Positions 9,121 through 20,093 are shown, counted from the first letter of the stretch. The stretch is 64,000 nucleotides of DNA from Eubacteriaceae bacterium (GCA_022652985.1 JALCRY010000001.1:1-64000), one strand, 5' to 3'. Translations and numbers: made by a program. Notes: a model not told the origin generated them from the letters alone.

Positions 9121-10524
9121 ATGGAAAGAGAAAACGCATGGAAAAAATACAGCGATGCCGATATGGAAAGGGTATTCGCATTCAGTGAAGAATATAAAAG
9201 CTTCCTGACAAACTGCAAGACAGAACGTGAGGTCACGGATTTCACGGTCAAGGAGATCGAGGCGGCAGGTTACAGAAATATCGACGCACTGATCGAAAAC
9301 GGCACGGAACTCAGGGCGGGAGACAAGGTCTACGCTAATAATATGGGCAAGGGAATCGCCATGTTTCAGATCGGCAGCGAATCTTTTGAAAAGGGCATGA
9401 ACATTCTGGGAGCCCATATCGATTCGCCGCGTCTCGACTTAAAGCAGAATCCTCTGTATGAAGATACCGACCTCGCGCTTTTAGAGACGCATTATTACGG
9501 CGGCATCAAAAAATATCAGTGGACTGCAAGACCTATGGCTATCCACGGTGTTATCTGCAGGGAAGACGGAACAAAGGTCACGATTTCCATAGGAGAAGAT
9601 CCTGAAGATCCTGTACTCGGCATTTCGGATCTCCTGATACATCTTGCTGCCAAGCAGATGGATAAAAAGGGTTCGGTCGTAGTTGAAGGCGAGGATCTTA
9701 ATGTGCTCGTCGGCAGCATGCCGGTCAAAACTGAAAAAGATGCCGAAGATGAGGAAAAGGAGCCTGTAAAGGCGATGATCCTCAAAATCCTGAAAGAGAA
9801 GTATGGAGTAGAGGATGCCGATTTCGAGTCATCAGAACTTGAGATCGTTCCTGCGGGACCTGCACGCGACTACGGCCTCGATAGAAGCATGATCATGAGC
9901 TACGGACATGACGACAGAGTGTGCGCATTCCCTTCATATAAAGCAATGCTGGAGCTCCCGGAGACCACCGCCAAAACATGTGTATGCCTGCTGGTCGACA
10001 AGGAAGAGATAGGCAGCATGGGCGCTACCGGAATGCAGTCCATGTTCTTCGAGAATACTGTGGCGGAAGTAATGAATCTCTGCGGCGATTATTCGGAACT
10101 CGGTCTCAGAAGAGCGCTGAGAAACTCCAAGATGCTTTCATCAGATGTCAGCGCGGCATTCGATCCGAACTATCCGAGCGTCATGGAAAAGAACAACTGC
10201 GCTTACCTCGGCAAGGGTCCTGTGTTCTGCAAGTACACAGGCGCGAGAGGAAAAGCCGGGTCCAATGATGCGAATGCCGAATACATTTCGGAGATAAGAG
10301 CAATATTCAATAAGGATAATGTTTCTTATCAGACAGGCGAACTCGGGAAAGTAGATGAAGGCGGCGGCGGCACTATCGCTTATATCATGGCGAACTACGG
10401 CATGAATGTCATCGACAGCGGAGTTGCAGTGCTCAACATGCATGCACCGAATGAGATCATCAGCAAAGCCGACATTTATGAAGCCCTCATGGGATATGTG
10501 TCGTTCCTGAAGAATATCAAATAA
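9121..10524 (+). CDS. M18 family aminopeptidase
   Basis: ILGAHIDSPRLDLKQNPLYED, YGHDDRVCAFPSYKAML, DKEEIGSMGATGMQS. Confidence 0.9.
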   Translation: MERENAWKKYSDADMERVFAFSEEYKSFLTNCKTEREVTDFTVKEIEAAGYRNIDALIENGTELRAGDKVYANNMGKGIAMFQIGSESFEKGMNILGAHIDSPRLDLKQNPLYEDTDLALLETHYYGGIKKYQWTARPMAIHGVICREDGTKVTISIGEDPEDPVLGISDLLIHLAAKQMDKKGSVVVEGEDLNVLVGSMPVKTEKDAEDEEKEPVKAMILKILKEKYGVEDADFESSELEIVPAGPARDYGLDRSMIMSYGHDDRVCAFPSYKAMLELPETTAKTCVCLLVDKEEIGSMGATGMQSMFFENTVAEVMNLCGDYSELGLRRALRNSKMLSSDVSAAFDPNYPSVMEKNNCAYLGKGPVFCKYTGARGKAGSNDANAEYISEIRAIFNKDNVSYQTGELGKVDEGGGGTIAYIMANYGMNVIDSGVAVLNMHAPNEIISKADIYEALMGYVSFLKNIK

Positions 10525-10551
10525 CAGAATAAAATATTCGTAAATAAACTG

Positions 10552-10585
10552 CCGCAGCGGATCATATCATTATGATCCGCTGCGG
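10552..10585. terminator. perfect 15-bp stem-loop after the M18 gene
   Basis: CCGCAGCGGATCATA-tcat-TATGATCCGCTGCGG. Confidence 0.7.
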
Positions 10586-10676
10586 TATTGCTGTTATGTC
10601 CCATTGGCCTGGTATCAGGGCAGCAGAACTTTTCGTCGTGCGGGCCGCGCTGACATTGCTGCGGGACAGTAAATGA

Positions 10677-10730
10677 CCAAAAAGGCTGCATTCACGGGAT
10701 CCGCAAGATGGATCACCGGGCATGCAGCCT
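10677..10730 (-). terminator. terminator of the convergent CoA-transferase gene
   Basis: 10-bp perfect outer stem AAGGCTGCAT/ATGCAGCCTT followed by T-run on the minus strand. Confidence 0.65.
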
Positions 10731-10751
10731 TCGAATCATATATGTTTCTTT

Positions 10752-12104
10752 TTATCTCTTGTTCGATCTTCTCCAGATGTTCATTTTTTCAGCTTCTGCG
10801 ATGAGACCGTCGCGTGTTTTTGGATGAGCGATACTGATAAGGCTTTCAGCGATCTCCCATGTGGACCTGCCGGCGAGGTTCACTATGCCGTATTCTGTTA
10901 CGATATACATGGCCTGGTTCCTCGGGTCAGTCGTGATGCTGCCTTCGCGCATGCGCGGAACGATCCTTGACTTTGTTTCACCGGTCTTTTTGTCCGTGAA
11001 TGAGGATGACATGCAGATGAATGCCTTGCCGCCCCTGGACATGTGTGCGCCTGTCAGGAAGTCGAGCTGCCCGCCTGTGCCGGAAAGCTGTCTGGTGCCG
11101 GAAGCTTCAGCGCAGACCTGACCGAAGAGGTCCATCTCGATGCAGTTATTTATCGACATCATATTATCGTTCAGAGCCATATTATACGGGTCGTTGCAGT
11201 AATCGATAGGAGCCGAAACCAGCCCCGGATTTTCTCTTGCCCATTCGTAAAGATCGTTGCTTCCCTGAGCAAAACCGAATACGCCTCTGCCTTTGTCTAT
11301 GTTCTTTCTGCTGTTGGTGATCTTGCCGGCCTGGAACATTTTGTAATATGCGTCAACAAGCATTTCGGTGTGGATGCCGAGATCCTTCAGATCGGAATCC
11401 GCGATAGCTGCTCCGATGGCATTAGGCATGCCGCCGATACCGAGCTGCAGCGTGGAACCGTCAACGATCTCAGGAACTACGTAAGATGCAACTGCTTTGT
11501 CTATTTCTGTCGGTTCGCCTGCGTCAGGAAGAGTAGGGATAGCCGGGCTTGAACCTTCTACTACATAATCAACTTCCGAGATATGTACGCATTCTTCCTT
11601 TACGCCGTAGACCCACGGCAGATTCTTATTGGTTTCAATGATGATGACATCAGCGCAGTCGAGGATAGCCCTGGTCGCGGAGTTCGTGAGCGAGAAGTTG
11701 AAATAACCCTTGTCGTTCATCGGTGTTGTCATGACCATTGCTACATTGACATGCAGATTTTTTCTGTAATGCATCGGCAGGTTCCTGTAGAGAAGAGGCT
11801 CAAAATAAATATTTTTTGAACCTTTCTTGATCATGTTTCTGATATAGCCGGTCCAGTGCCAGTCCATATATGTCAAATGTTCGCCGGTCATGTCGGCTTC
11901 GAGCACCTTTCTCGGTGTTGAAGTGATTCCGGATCTGATTTTGAGATCCTCAAGTTCAGGCAGTCTCTTTGCGAGCGCTTCGTCGAGGTCGATAGGAATA
12001 GTGAAAGCCAGACTGTAATCTACCCAGTCTCCTGATTTGACGCATTTCACCGCTTCGTCAGCACTGACGAGTTTGCTTTGATACTCTTTTTGAACGTCCA
12101 TCAT
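10752..12104 (-). CDS. acetyl-CoA hydrolase/transferase family, butyryl-CoA:acetate CoA-transferase-like
   Basis: [69 protein letters not shown]. Confidence 0.82.
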   Translation of the reverse strand: MMDVQKEYQSKLVSADEAVKCVKSGDWVDYSLAFTIPIDLDEALAKRLPELEDLKIRSGITSTPRKVLEADMTGEHLTYMDWHWTGYIRNMIKKGSKNIYFEPLLYRNLPMHYRKNLHVNVAMVMTTPMNDKGYFNFSLTNSATRAILDCADVIIIETNKNLPWVYGVKEECVHISEVDYVVEGSSPAIPTLPDAGEPTEIDKAVASYVVPEIVDGSTLQLGIGGMPNAIGAAIADSDLKDLGIHTEMLVDAYYKMFQAGKITNSRKNIDKGRGVFGFAQGSNDLYEWARENPGLVSAPIDYCNDPYNMALNDNMMSINNCIEMDLFGQVCAEASGTRQLSGTGGQLDFLTGAHMSRGGKAFICMSSSFTDKKTGETKSRIVPRMREGSITTDPRNQAMYIVTEYGIVNLAGRSTWEIAESLISIAHPKTRDGLIAEAEKMNIWRRSNKR

Positions 12105-12245
12105 GGTATGATTCTCCTTGTTAAAATTTGGTTAACTGATAGTGAATATATTGATAACTGATTTACGTCCGGTCTGAACCCGGACATTTACTATTATAAC
12201 GTATTTCCGGGGAAAAAACAGTATCATAAGATATTTTTTTAACAA

Positions 12246-12274
12246 TTGGATATAACAGCGATTTCGTGTACAAT
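12246..12274 (+). promoter_or_regulatory. promoter TTGGAT-N17-TACAAT
   Basis: boxes at 12246-12251 and 12269-12274; sets nadK start downstream at 12317. Confidence 0.65.
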
Positions 12275-12316
12275 AGAAGAACAGTTATCATACGATTTGA
12301 AGGGAACGCATCGATC

Positions 12317-13123
12317 ATGACCAAGGGGAAGAAAATTTGTATTTATTCCAATAATACAGAAGTGTCCAGGGATACAGAGACGCTGCTCAGAGATAAATTT
12401 GCAGGCGCCGGCATAGTGGCCCAGGATATCGTGGGGGAAGATACAGATCTTCTTGTAGTAATAGGCGGTGACGGTTCGATGCTGTCTGCGGTCCACAAGT
12501 TCGATTTCCCGGGCGTGCCTATCATCGGCATCAACACGGGACACCTGGGATTCTTTCAGGAGCTTGCTCCGGAAGATGTTTCCCTGTTCATCGAGAAATA
12601 CGAGTCGGGCGAATTCAACATTCAGAAGTCGTCGGTCGTCCAGGCGGAAGTATATGCCGGGGGAGAGCGTGATGTACTGAAGGGACTGAACGAAATCGTT
12701 ATCAGAGGATCGCATTCATATTCGACGCATCTGACGATATCCATCGGCGACAGTTTTATCGAAAATTTCAGCGGAGACGGCATACTGGTCGCATCATCGT
12801 CGGGCAGTACAGCTTACAATTACTCAGTCGGCGGCTCTATCGTAGACCCGCGCATCGATGTGCTGCAGGTCACACCGATCGCGCCGATGAACACGACGGC
12901 TTACCGCTCGTTCACCTCGAGCCTGCTGCTGCCGCCCGAGCTGACTCTGGACGTTGTGCCGGAGTTCAAAAGAGATGATACCATATATCTGATCAACGAC
13001 GGGTTCGAGCATACATACTTTTCACCGGATCATATCAAGATAGAATTTTCCGATTCGGCGGTAGACCTTCTCAGATTTGAGAGCTATGATTTCTGGAACA
13101 AAGTAAAAACCAAATTCCTTTAG
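12317..13123 (+). CDS. nadK: NAD kinase
   Basis: VVIGGDGSMLSAVHKF, GINTGHLGFFQE, SSGSTAYNYSVGG. Confidence 0.9.
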   Translation: MTKGKKICIYSNNTEVSRDTETLLRDKFAGAGIVAQDIVGEDTDLLVVIGGDGSMLSAVHKFDFPGVPIIGINTGHLGFFQELAPEDVSLFIEKYESGEFNIQKSSVVQAEVYAGGERDVLKGLNEIVIRGSHSYSTHLTISIGDSFIENFSGDGILVASSSGSTAYNYSVGGSIVDPRIDVLQVTPIAPMNTTAYRSFTSSLLLPPELTLDVVPEFKRDDTIYLINDGFEHTYFSPDHIKIEFSDSAVDLLRFESYDFWNKVKTKFL

Positions 13124-13132
13124 AGAGAGCAA

Positions 13133-14032
13133 ATGGCAGAATTTAAATATACAGTTACAAAAGAAGACCATGATGAACAGCGCCAGATCAAAGATCTGCT
13201 CAGGCAGAATTTTTCGTTTTCATCAAGGCTGAGAGCAAAAATAAAAAAAGCCGATACGATTTATCTGAACGGCGGACATATGAGACCTTTCTGGGTACCG
13301 GAAGCGGGAGATGAACTCGTGGTGGAACTTCCGCCGGAGGAACCGAGTCATTACGAGCCGGAAGATATACATATCGAACCGGTCTTTGAAGACGAGGATC
13401 TGCTTATAGTAAACAAACAGCCCGGGTATACGGTCCATCCCACCAAGGGGCATCCCAACCATACTATCGCGAACGGCGTCATGAAGTATATGCTGGATAC
13501 CGGGCAGGAATTCAAAATCAGATTTGTCAACAGACTCGACATGGATACATCGGGCCTTCTTGTGCTCGGCAAAAATGCCTTCGTGCAGGATAAATTCGTC
13601 AAAGAGATGAAAAGCGACAGAGTGAAGAAGATCTACACCTGCATAGTCAAAGGCATAATCGAGGAAGAAGAGGGAACGATAGACGCTCCGATCGGCAAAG
13701 TAGACGAGGAGCAGGTGGCGCGCGGCGTCGTCGAAGGCGGCAGAAACAGCATCACGCATTACCGCGTCATCGAAAGGTATCCGAAAGGATATACACAGCT
13801 GATGCTGAGGCTCGAGACCGGCAGGACGCATCAGATAAGAGTGCATATGGCTCATATCGGCCATCCCGTCGCGGGGGATTATCTATATGGCGGAGAAGCG
13901 CCGTGGCTGATAAACCGCCAGGCGCTCCATGCTTCAAGACTTATTTTCCGGCACCCGGTCACGAACGAAAAAATCGATCTGACGGCGCCTCTTCCTGCTG
14001 ATATTCTGGAAGTCATCGAAAAAATAAAGTAA
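13133..14032 (+). CDS. RluA family pseudouridine synthase
   Basis: NKQPGYTVHPT, VNRLDMDTSGLLVLGKN, LETGRTHQIRVHMAHIGHPVAGDYLYG. Confidence 0.9.
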   Translation: MAEFKYTVTKEDHDEQRQIKDLLRQNFSFSSRLRAKIKKADTIYLNGGHMRPFWVPEAGDELVVELPPEEPSHYEPEDIHIEPVFEDEDLLIVNKQPGYTVHPTKGHPNHTIANGVMKYMLDTGQEFKIRFVNRLDMDTSGLLVLGKNAFVQDKFVKEMKSDRVKKIYTCIVKGIIEEEEGTIDAPIGKVDEEQVARGVVEGGRNSITHYRVIERYPKGYTQLMLRLETGRTHQIRVHMAHIGHPVAGDYLYGGEAPWLINRQALHASRLIFRHPVTNEKIDLTAPLPADILEVIEKIK

Positions 14033-14037
14033 TATTT

Positions 14038-15858
14038 TTATTGTTCATTGAGTCCGCAGAATTCGTCGACGAGTTCTGCGAATACTTTCATGGCGTTATT
14101 TACCGGTCCGGTCGTGCTCATATCGACTCCGGCTATTTTGAGTAGTTCGATAGGATAGTCATTATCGCCGGATTTCAGGAATTCGATATACGCTTCAGTA
14201 GCTTTGCCCGGTTTGCTGTTCTTTTCATAATCGGAAAGTATGCTGTCGGAAATGGCTGCGGCGGCAGAGTATCCCGTAGCATACTGATAAACATAAAAAG
14301 CCGAATAGAAGTGAGGTATGCGTGCCCATTCGTACTGGATATATTCGTCATCCGCGAGGGCCCGGCCGAAATATTTGTAATTCAGTTTCTTATACTCTTC
14401 ACACATGCCGGCTGCGGTCAGCTGGCCGCCTTCTTCGACAGTCCTGTGGGAATAAAGCTCAAACTCCGCAAACATGGTCTGTCTGAATAGTGTTGTGCGG
14501 AAAGCTTCTATGTGCATGTTGATAAGATACTTCCTCATTTCAGGATCTTTTTCTTTTTTGAGAAGGTATTTCATCAGCAGATTTTCATTGACGGTCGATG
14601 CGACTTCCGCGGTGAAAATCGAATGACTGCCGTAGATGAAAGGCTGTGCTTCGCGAGTATAAAGAGAATTCATCGAATGACCCATTTCATGGATCACCGT
14701 GAATACATCCTGCAGCGTATCCGCATAATTGCAGAGAATGAACGGCTTGCTGTCGTAACTGCCGAAACTGTAGGCGCCGCTCGTTTTGCCTTCGTTTTCA
14801 TAGACATCGATCCAGCCGTCGGCAAATCCTTTTTTCATCCTGGCGATGTATTCTTCACCCATAGGCTGCAGAGCCTCTTCGACTATTTCAAGCGCTTCGG
14901 CATAAGGTATCACACGTTTCGGTATCTCGATAAGAGGCACGTAAACGTCATACATGCTGAGTTCATCGACTCCGAGCATTTTCTTCCTCAGCTCGATATA
15001 TTTGTGGAGGGTCGGGAGCTCATCGTTGACCGCGCTGACAAGACTGTCGTATACCGTCTCCGGAATATTGCCGCCCGAAAGAGCGCACTGGCGCGCCGAA
15101 TCGTATTTTCTCATGCGGGCATGCAGACAGTCGCCCTTGACGCTGTAATTATATGCCGCTGCGAGGGTGTTTATCAGTGCCCGGTATGCTTTATAGCATC
15201 CCTCGTAGGCCTGTTTTCTGACGCTGCGGTCGTGCGATTCGAGGAATTTGATGTAATTTCCGTGTGTGAGTTCGACCTCTTCTCCGTCTTCGTCTGTGAC
15301 CGTGCCGAATTTCATATCGGCGTCATTCAGCATTTTGAAAACATCTCCTGCCGCAGGGGTGATCTCGCCGAACTGCGCGATGATGTTCTCCTCTTCTTTG
15401 GAAAGGACATGATCTTTTTCGCGGAACATGTCTTTGATGAAGAATCTGTAAATCTCAAGAGCCGGTTCCGCATCGATGAACGACATGACAGTATCTTCGC
15501 TGCAGGAAAGAAGTTCGGGGGTAATGAATGATGTCGCGGCGGCCAGCTGGGTGAAAACGGACATGGCCTTGTCGCACATAGCCTGGTATTTTTCACGTCT
15601 GTTGTCCTCGTCGCGGCGCATCATCGCATAAACGATAACGTTCTCGCCCGTACGTTCCAGCTTGTCATGAAGAGACATTACTGCCAGAAGATTCTCCGCG
15701 TTTTCACCTATTTTCCCTTTATAGCCGGCCAGCTCTTTCGCGGTCTCCCCGCAGGCTGCAAGATCGCTCTCCCAGTCTTTCTCATCTGCATACATCGACT
15801 CCAGATCCCATTTATATTTATCATCGATTTCATTTCTCTGTTTTAATTTTTTTGACAC
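14038..15858 (-). CDS. pepF: oligoendopeptidase F (M3B)
   Basis: VFTVIHEMGHSMNS (HExxH), overall M3 architecture. Confidence 0.92.
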   Translation of the reverse strand: MSKKLKQRNEIDDKYKWDLESMYADEKDWESDLAACGETAKELAGYKGKIGENAENLLAVMSLHDKLERTGENVIVYAMMRRDEDNRREKYQAMCDKAMSVFTQLAAATSFITPELLSCSEDTVMSFIDAEPALEIYRFFIKDMFREKDHVLSKEEENIIAQFGEITPAAGDVFKMLNDADMKFGTVTDEDGEEVELTHGNYIKFLESHDRSVRKQAYEGCYKAYRALINTLAAAYNYSVKGDCLHARMRKYDSARQCALSGGNIPETVYDSLVSAVNDELPTLHKYIELRKKMLGVDELSMYDVYVPLIEIPKRVIPYAEALEIVEEALQPMGEEYIARMKKGFADGWIDVYENEGKTSGAYSFGSYDSKPFILCNYADTLQDVFTVIHEMGHSMNSLYTREAQPFIYGSHSIFTAEVASTVNENLLMKYLLKKEKDPEMRKYLINMHIEAFRTTLFRQTMFAEFELYSHRTVEEGGQLTAAGMCEEYKKLNYKYFGRALADDEYIQYEWARIPHFYSAFYVYQYATGYSAAAAISDSILSDYEKNSKPGKATEAYIEFLKSGDNDYPIELLKIAGVDMSTTGPVNNAMKVFAELVDEFCGLNEQ

Positions 15859-15940
15859 GATGTGCTTCCTCCGTTCTGTTTACTTTAAAGTATGATTGTT
15901 GTAGAATACATTATATCATAAGTTGAAAGGAAGCAAGTGC

Positions 15941-16762
15941 ATGGACAACAGGCCAATCGGATTTTTCGATTCGGGACTGGGAGGGCTTACCAGCATTCCC
16001 CCGATGATGAAGAAACTTCCGAACGAGAAAATAATATATTTCGGAGATACTGCCAGGACTCCCTACGGGTCGAAAGCGGTATCCACAATAAGATCCTTTT
16101 CAAAGCAGATAGCAGATTTTCTCGTCAAGCAGGATGTGAAGATGATTGTGATCGCCTGCAATACAGTAAGTTCGACATGCCTTGATGATCTGAACGAAAT
16201 GTATCCGGATATTCCGATAGTCGGGATCATAGAGCCCGCCGCCGATAAGGTGGTCAGGAGCTGTTCTGAAGACAGCCAGGTCGGCATCATCGGTACGAAG
16301 GTGACTATCAGCACTCATGCATACAAAACGATGATAGAGGCCAGGGATCCTGATATCAATGTGTTCGAAACTGCCTGTCCGGCGTTCGTTCCTCTGATAG
16401 AAGAGGGCATTATAGCCAGTGATATCATGGATCTGACGATCCATCATTACATGGACGACTTCGTGATGGAGAACAGGATAGATACACTAGTGCTGGGATG
16501 TACGCATTACCCGCTGATCAGATCAAATATAGAAAGAATATATCCGGATATCAAGCTGATAAATCCTTCTGAGGAAATCATTTCGAGCATAGACGCGATA
16601 CTGACCGAACGCGATATGCATTCCGGAGAATCGGTCATAAAAAATGTTTTTTACGCGAGCGACCTTTCCGAGAATTTTATAAATATGATCGATGCGATCA
16701 TGAAGGGCTCCGGAGTGGATGCGAACGTTAAGTTTATCAACCTTGAGATAAATCAGGTGTGA
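15941..16762 (+). CDS. murI: glutamate racemase
   Basis: IGFFDSGLGGLTSI, YFGDTARTPYGSK, IACNTVSS, LGCTHYPLI; SD AAGGAAG before ATG 15941. Confidence 0.93.
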   Translation: MDNRPIGFFDSGLGGLTSIPPMMKKLPNEKIIYFGDTARTPYGSKAVSTIRSFSKQIADFLVKQDVKMIVIACNTVSSTCLDDLNEMYPDIPIVGIIEPAADKVVRSCSEDSQVGIIGTKVTISTHAYKTMIEARDPDINVFETACPAFVPLIEEGIIASDIMDLTIHHYMDDFVMENRIDTLVLGCTHYPLIRSNIERIYPDIKLINPSEEIISSIDAILTERDMHSGESVIKNVFYASDLSENFINMIDAIMKGSGVDANVKFINLEINQV

Positions 16763-16766
16763 CTGT

Positions 16767-17372
16767 ATGGAAGGCGGTGGAACCATGGACCTGGAAGAAT
16801 TACTGGAAATGCTTGAATTGGATGAACCACAGGAATTCGAATACTTCGAAAACTTTTCTGATCTTGTGGAATCCGAAGAGGAGATACCTGCCGGAACGCT
16901 TTATGACCTGTTCTCTCAGACGGATCAGGATACTGTGGCAGAGATCATCGATAATTATTTCGACGATACACTGGATGCTGTGCCCGATGATCAGACCGAT
17001 ATTTATATGCTGCTGGGGAACATAAAAAGGGAACTGACAGGGCTTATGAGTACTGCTGACGAAGAGGAACAGATGAGGCGTTTCTGCGAAGAACTTAACA
17101 AGTTCAAGCAGTGGTACAGCTTCGAGTCGGAAGTTGCATGTACCGACCGGGAAACCGGAAAAGAGAAGGAACTTACAGTCAGGGATGCCCTGACACTGGC
17201 GCGTCTCGAAAAGCTGGGGCACGAAGAATACGATTATGATTTTTCGGATTGTCTGGAATATGATCTGGATGAATATGCGATGGATCTGGCGGGACTGGCC
17301 GCGGAAGAAGAGCCGGAGAGCGATGATCCTCTGGATAACGGGTTCGTTCTTGACAGGCAGGATGATGAATAA
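16767..17372 (+). CDS. hypothetical highly acidic protein
   Basis: 201-aa intact ORF in an operon-like run between murI and an MBL-fold gene; Asp/Glu rich. Confidence 0.65.
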   Translation: MEGGGTMDLEELLEMLELDEPQEFEYFENFSDLVESEEEIPAGTLYDLFSQTDQDTVAEIIDNYFDDTLDAVPDDQTDIYMLLGNIKRELTGLMSTADEEEQMRRFCEELNKFKQWYSFESEVACTDRETGKEKELTVRDALTLARLEKLGHEEYDYDFSDCLEYDLDEYAMDLAGLAAEEEPESDDPLDNGFVLDRQDDE

Positions 17373-17384
17373 ACAGGAGAACGG

Positions 17385-18362
17385 ATGGATATAGACGGAC
17401 TTATACAAAATAAATATGATTCTGAAAAACTTGAAAAAGCCTTTTTGAACAACGACCGAATGGCGCTGCCGGAGGGCTTTTTTCGAGTTACTGCCGGAGT
17501 CGGAGGAGAATCATATCTCATTACCAGATATGAAAAGACTGTGTTGTACGATACCGGTATGGCATACTGCGGCGACAGGCTCACGGAAAATATACAAAAA
17601 ATACTCGGAGGCAGAACGCTGGATTATGCCGTGCTCAGTCACACGCATTATGATCATGTAGGCGCGCTGCCGTTTGTCAGAAAGGCTTTCCCGGAAGTGA
17701 CAGTGTGCGGCTCGGCGTACGGGCAGTATGTTTTTACGAGACCGGGCGCGATAAAGATGATGATGAAGCTGAGCAGGAAGGCCGAGATCATGTTCGGAGA
17801 AGAGGGACAGGATAAATGCTTTTCCGAAGGTCTTTCGATAGACAGAGCTCTCGCCGACGGCGAGGAACTCGATCTCGGCACAGATGCAGGCGGCAGAAGA
17901 GGCCGGCTGAAAGCAGCTGAATGCAAAGGGCATACCGACTGCAGCATGGCATACATGATAGAGCCTGATTCAGTAATGTTCGCGAGCGAATCGACGGGCG
18001 TGCCTGTCGGCTGGGACGGGAATGAGATCGCGATACTTAAAGGCTATGACGAGTCGATGAAATCGGCCGAAAAATGCCGAAAGCTTCATCCCGAACATAT
18101 CATCGCGCCACATTACGGCATGATCCCGGATGTATACAGGGACGCGTACTGGGATATTTACTGCTGGAATGCCGAAGATCAGAAGGAATTCGTCAGCGGA
18201 CTTCTGGAGCGCGGCATGGGTTACGACGAGATCATGAAAGAGTTCGAAAACCGGTACTGGAGCGACCGCCGCATGAAAAGCCAGCCCAAGGATGCCTTTC
18301 TGGAGAACGCGAAGAATATAGTGAAAATGTATATCATGTCGCTTTCAAAAGTGGTAAAATAG
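17385..18362 (+). CDS. MBL-fold metallo-hydrolase
   Basis: LSHTHYDHVGALPFV (HxHxDH), CKGHTDCSMAYM. Confidence 0.85.
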   Translation: MDIDGLIQNKYDSEKLEKAFLNNDRMALPEGFFRVTAGVGGESYLITRYEKTVLYDTGMAYCGDRLTENIQKILGGRTLDYAVLSHTHYDHVGALPFVRKAFPEVTVCGSAYGQYVFTRPGAIKMMMKLSRKAEIMFGEEGQDKCFSEGLSIDRALADGEELDLGTDAGGRRGRLKAAECKGHTDCSMAYMIEPDSVMFASESTGVPVGWDGNEIAILKGYDESMKSAEKCRKLHPEHIIAPHYGMIPDVYRDAYWDIYCWNAEDQKEFVSGLLERGMGYDEIMKEFENRYWSDRRMKSQPKDAFLENAKNIVKMYIMSLSKVVK

Positions 18363-18397
18363 TTTTGCATTTTAAATAAATAGGTGGGATTAAAAGA

Positions 18398-19648
18398 ATG
18401 GTGAAAATCAAAGAACTTGATTGCGGTATCAGGGTCGCAATGGACGAAATGCCGGAGGTGCAGTCTGTATCTCTGGGTATTTGGGTACATGCCGGATCTG
18501 CATTCGAAAACAAGAGGAATGCGGGTGTTTCGCATTTTATCGAGCATATGATGTTCAAGGGCACGGAGAAGAGATCCGCGCAGCAGATCGCTCACGATGT
18601 TGATGCCATAGGCAGCCAGATGAATGCCTTCACTGGACGTGAGGCGACATGTTACTACATCAAGACACTGTCGTCAAATCTGGACAGATCGCTGGAAATA
18701 CTGCTTGACATGTTCACATCTTCCGTATTCGACGAGGGTGAAATGGACAAGGAAAGAAAAGTCATTTTCGAGGAAATGAAAATGATACGCGATACTCCGG
18801 ACGAAGACTGTCAGGATGCAGTGATAGAACAGGTTTTCCGCGGAACTCCGCTGGGAAGTTCGATAATCGGCACCGAGGCCACACTGAACGGCATCCACAG
18901 AAGCACGATCAGGAATTACATCAGCAAAGAGTACACGCGCGACAGTATCGTTGTCGCTTTTGCCGGCAATTTCGACGAGGACCATGTATGCAGTCTGGTA
19001 GAGGATGCTTTCGCGGATTTCGCGCCGAAAAAGCCGGAATACAAGTACAAAAAGGTAAAATACGAGCCGTCATTCCGTGTCAAAGTCAAGGACATCGAAC
19101 AGAGCCATATATGTATGGCTGCTAAAAGCGTGCCTGTCGGCGACAAGGATTTCTATGATTACGCTGTTTTTTCGAATATTATGGGCGGAAGTATGAGTTC
19201 GCGGCTTTTCCAGAGCATACGCGAGCAGAAAGGGCTTGCCTATACTGTATATTCGATGAACAGTTCTTTTTCGAAAGACGGATATTTCAATATATATGCC
19301 GGCGTGAGCCATGATAAGATCACAGAAGCCGTGAACGGAATATGTGAGGAGCTGAGGAAGTTCAAAAAGTCGGGAGTGTCTGACGAAGAGCTTTCAAAGG
19401 CGAAGGAACAGCTCAAGAGCGGATATATCTTCGGACTGGAGAGCGTGAATTCAAGGATGTTCCAGGTCGGCAAGGATGCCACAGTCCAGAACAGGATCTA
19501 TACGCAGGAAGAAATTATAGAAGGTGTTGATGCTGTTACTCATGAAGATCTGGCAAGAGTGGCAAGAAAATTGTGTGACTGCAGCAGATACAGTGCTGTT
19601 GCTGTAACAAATAAAAGAATACCATTAAGGAGAATAGTTCAGGGATGA
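18398..19648 (+). CDS. M16 family (insulinase-like) peptidase
   Basis: VSHFIEHMMFKGTEKR (HxxEH), GRLFQSIREQKGLAYTVYS-type C-terminal motif. Confidence 0.9.
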   Translation: MVKIKELDCGIRVAMDEMPEVQSVSLGIWVHAGSAFENKRNAGVSHFIEHMMFKGTEKRSAQQIAHDVDAIGSQMNAFTGREATCYYIKTLSSNLDRSLEILLDMFTSSVFDEGEMDKERKVIFEEMKMIRDTPDEDCQDAVIEQVFRGTPLGSSIIGTEATLNGIHRSTIRNYISKEYTRDSIVVAFAGNFDEDHVCSLVEDAFADFAPKKPEYKYKKVKYEPSFRVKVKDIEQSHICMAAKSVPVGDKDFYDYAVFSNIMGGSMSSRLFQSIREQKGLAYTVYSMNSSFSKDGYFNIYAGVSHDKITEAVNGICEELRKFKKSGVSDEELSKAKEQLKSGYIFGLESVNSRMFQVGKDATVQNRIYTQEEIIEGVDAVTHEDLARVARKLCDCSRYSAVAVTNKRIPLRRIVQG

Positions 19649-20073
19649 AAATCAGAATGATAAGCAGGAGCGGCGTTATGCCCTCATACGAGACTAGCGG
19701 TTCGGCGGGAATGGATCTGAGAGCGATGCTTGATGGACCTGTCACACTGGGACCGGGAGAGCGCGGACTGATACCGACAGGCCTGTTCATGGAGCTTCCT
19801 GAAGGATATGAAGCACAGATAAGAGCCAGAAGCGGTCTGGCTGTCAAGCACGGCATCGGTCTGACAAACGGCGTGGGAACTATCGACAGCGACTACAGAG
19901 GCGAGATCAAGATCGCGCTGATAAACTGGGGAAGCGAAGACTTCACAGTAAATGACGGAGACAGAGTTGCTCAGATGGTCATTGCAAAATATGAAAGAGC
20001 AGAACCGGAGAAAGTCGATTCGCTGGAAGATACGGAAAGATCCGACGGCGGATTCGGTCATACCGGAATATAG
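19645..20073 (+). CDS. dut: dUTP diphosphatase
   Basis: GSAGMDLRA, RSGLAVKHGI, GTIDSDYRGEIKIALIN, DRVAQMVI, RSDGGFGHTG. Confidence 0.95.
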   Translation: MKIRMISRSGVMPSYETSGSAGMDLRAMLDGPVTLGPGERGLIPTGLFMELPEGYEAQIRARSGLAVKHGIGLTNGVGTIDSDYRGEIKIALINWGSEDFTVNDGDRVAQMVIAKYERAEPEKVDSLEDTERSDGGFGHTGI

Positions 20074-20093
20074 GCACATAAGGAGAAAGTGTT

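Noticed and set aside
12266-12316. Upstream GTG start of the nadK ORF
   Set aside because: Lies before or within the predicted -10 box, so it would not be transcribed from this promoter
14512-15531. 339-aa plus-strand ORF inside pepF
   Set aside because: Antisense to oligoendopeptidase F; composition typical of spurious antisense ORFs
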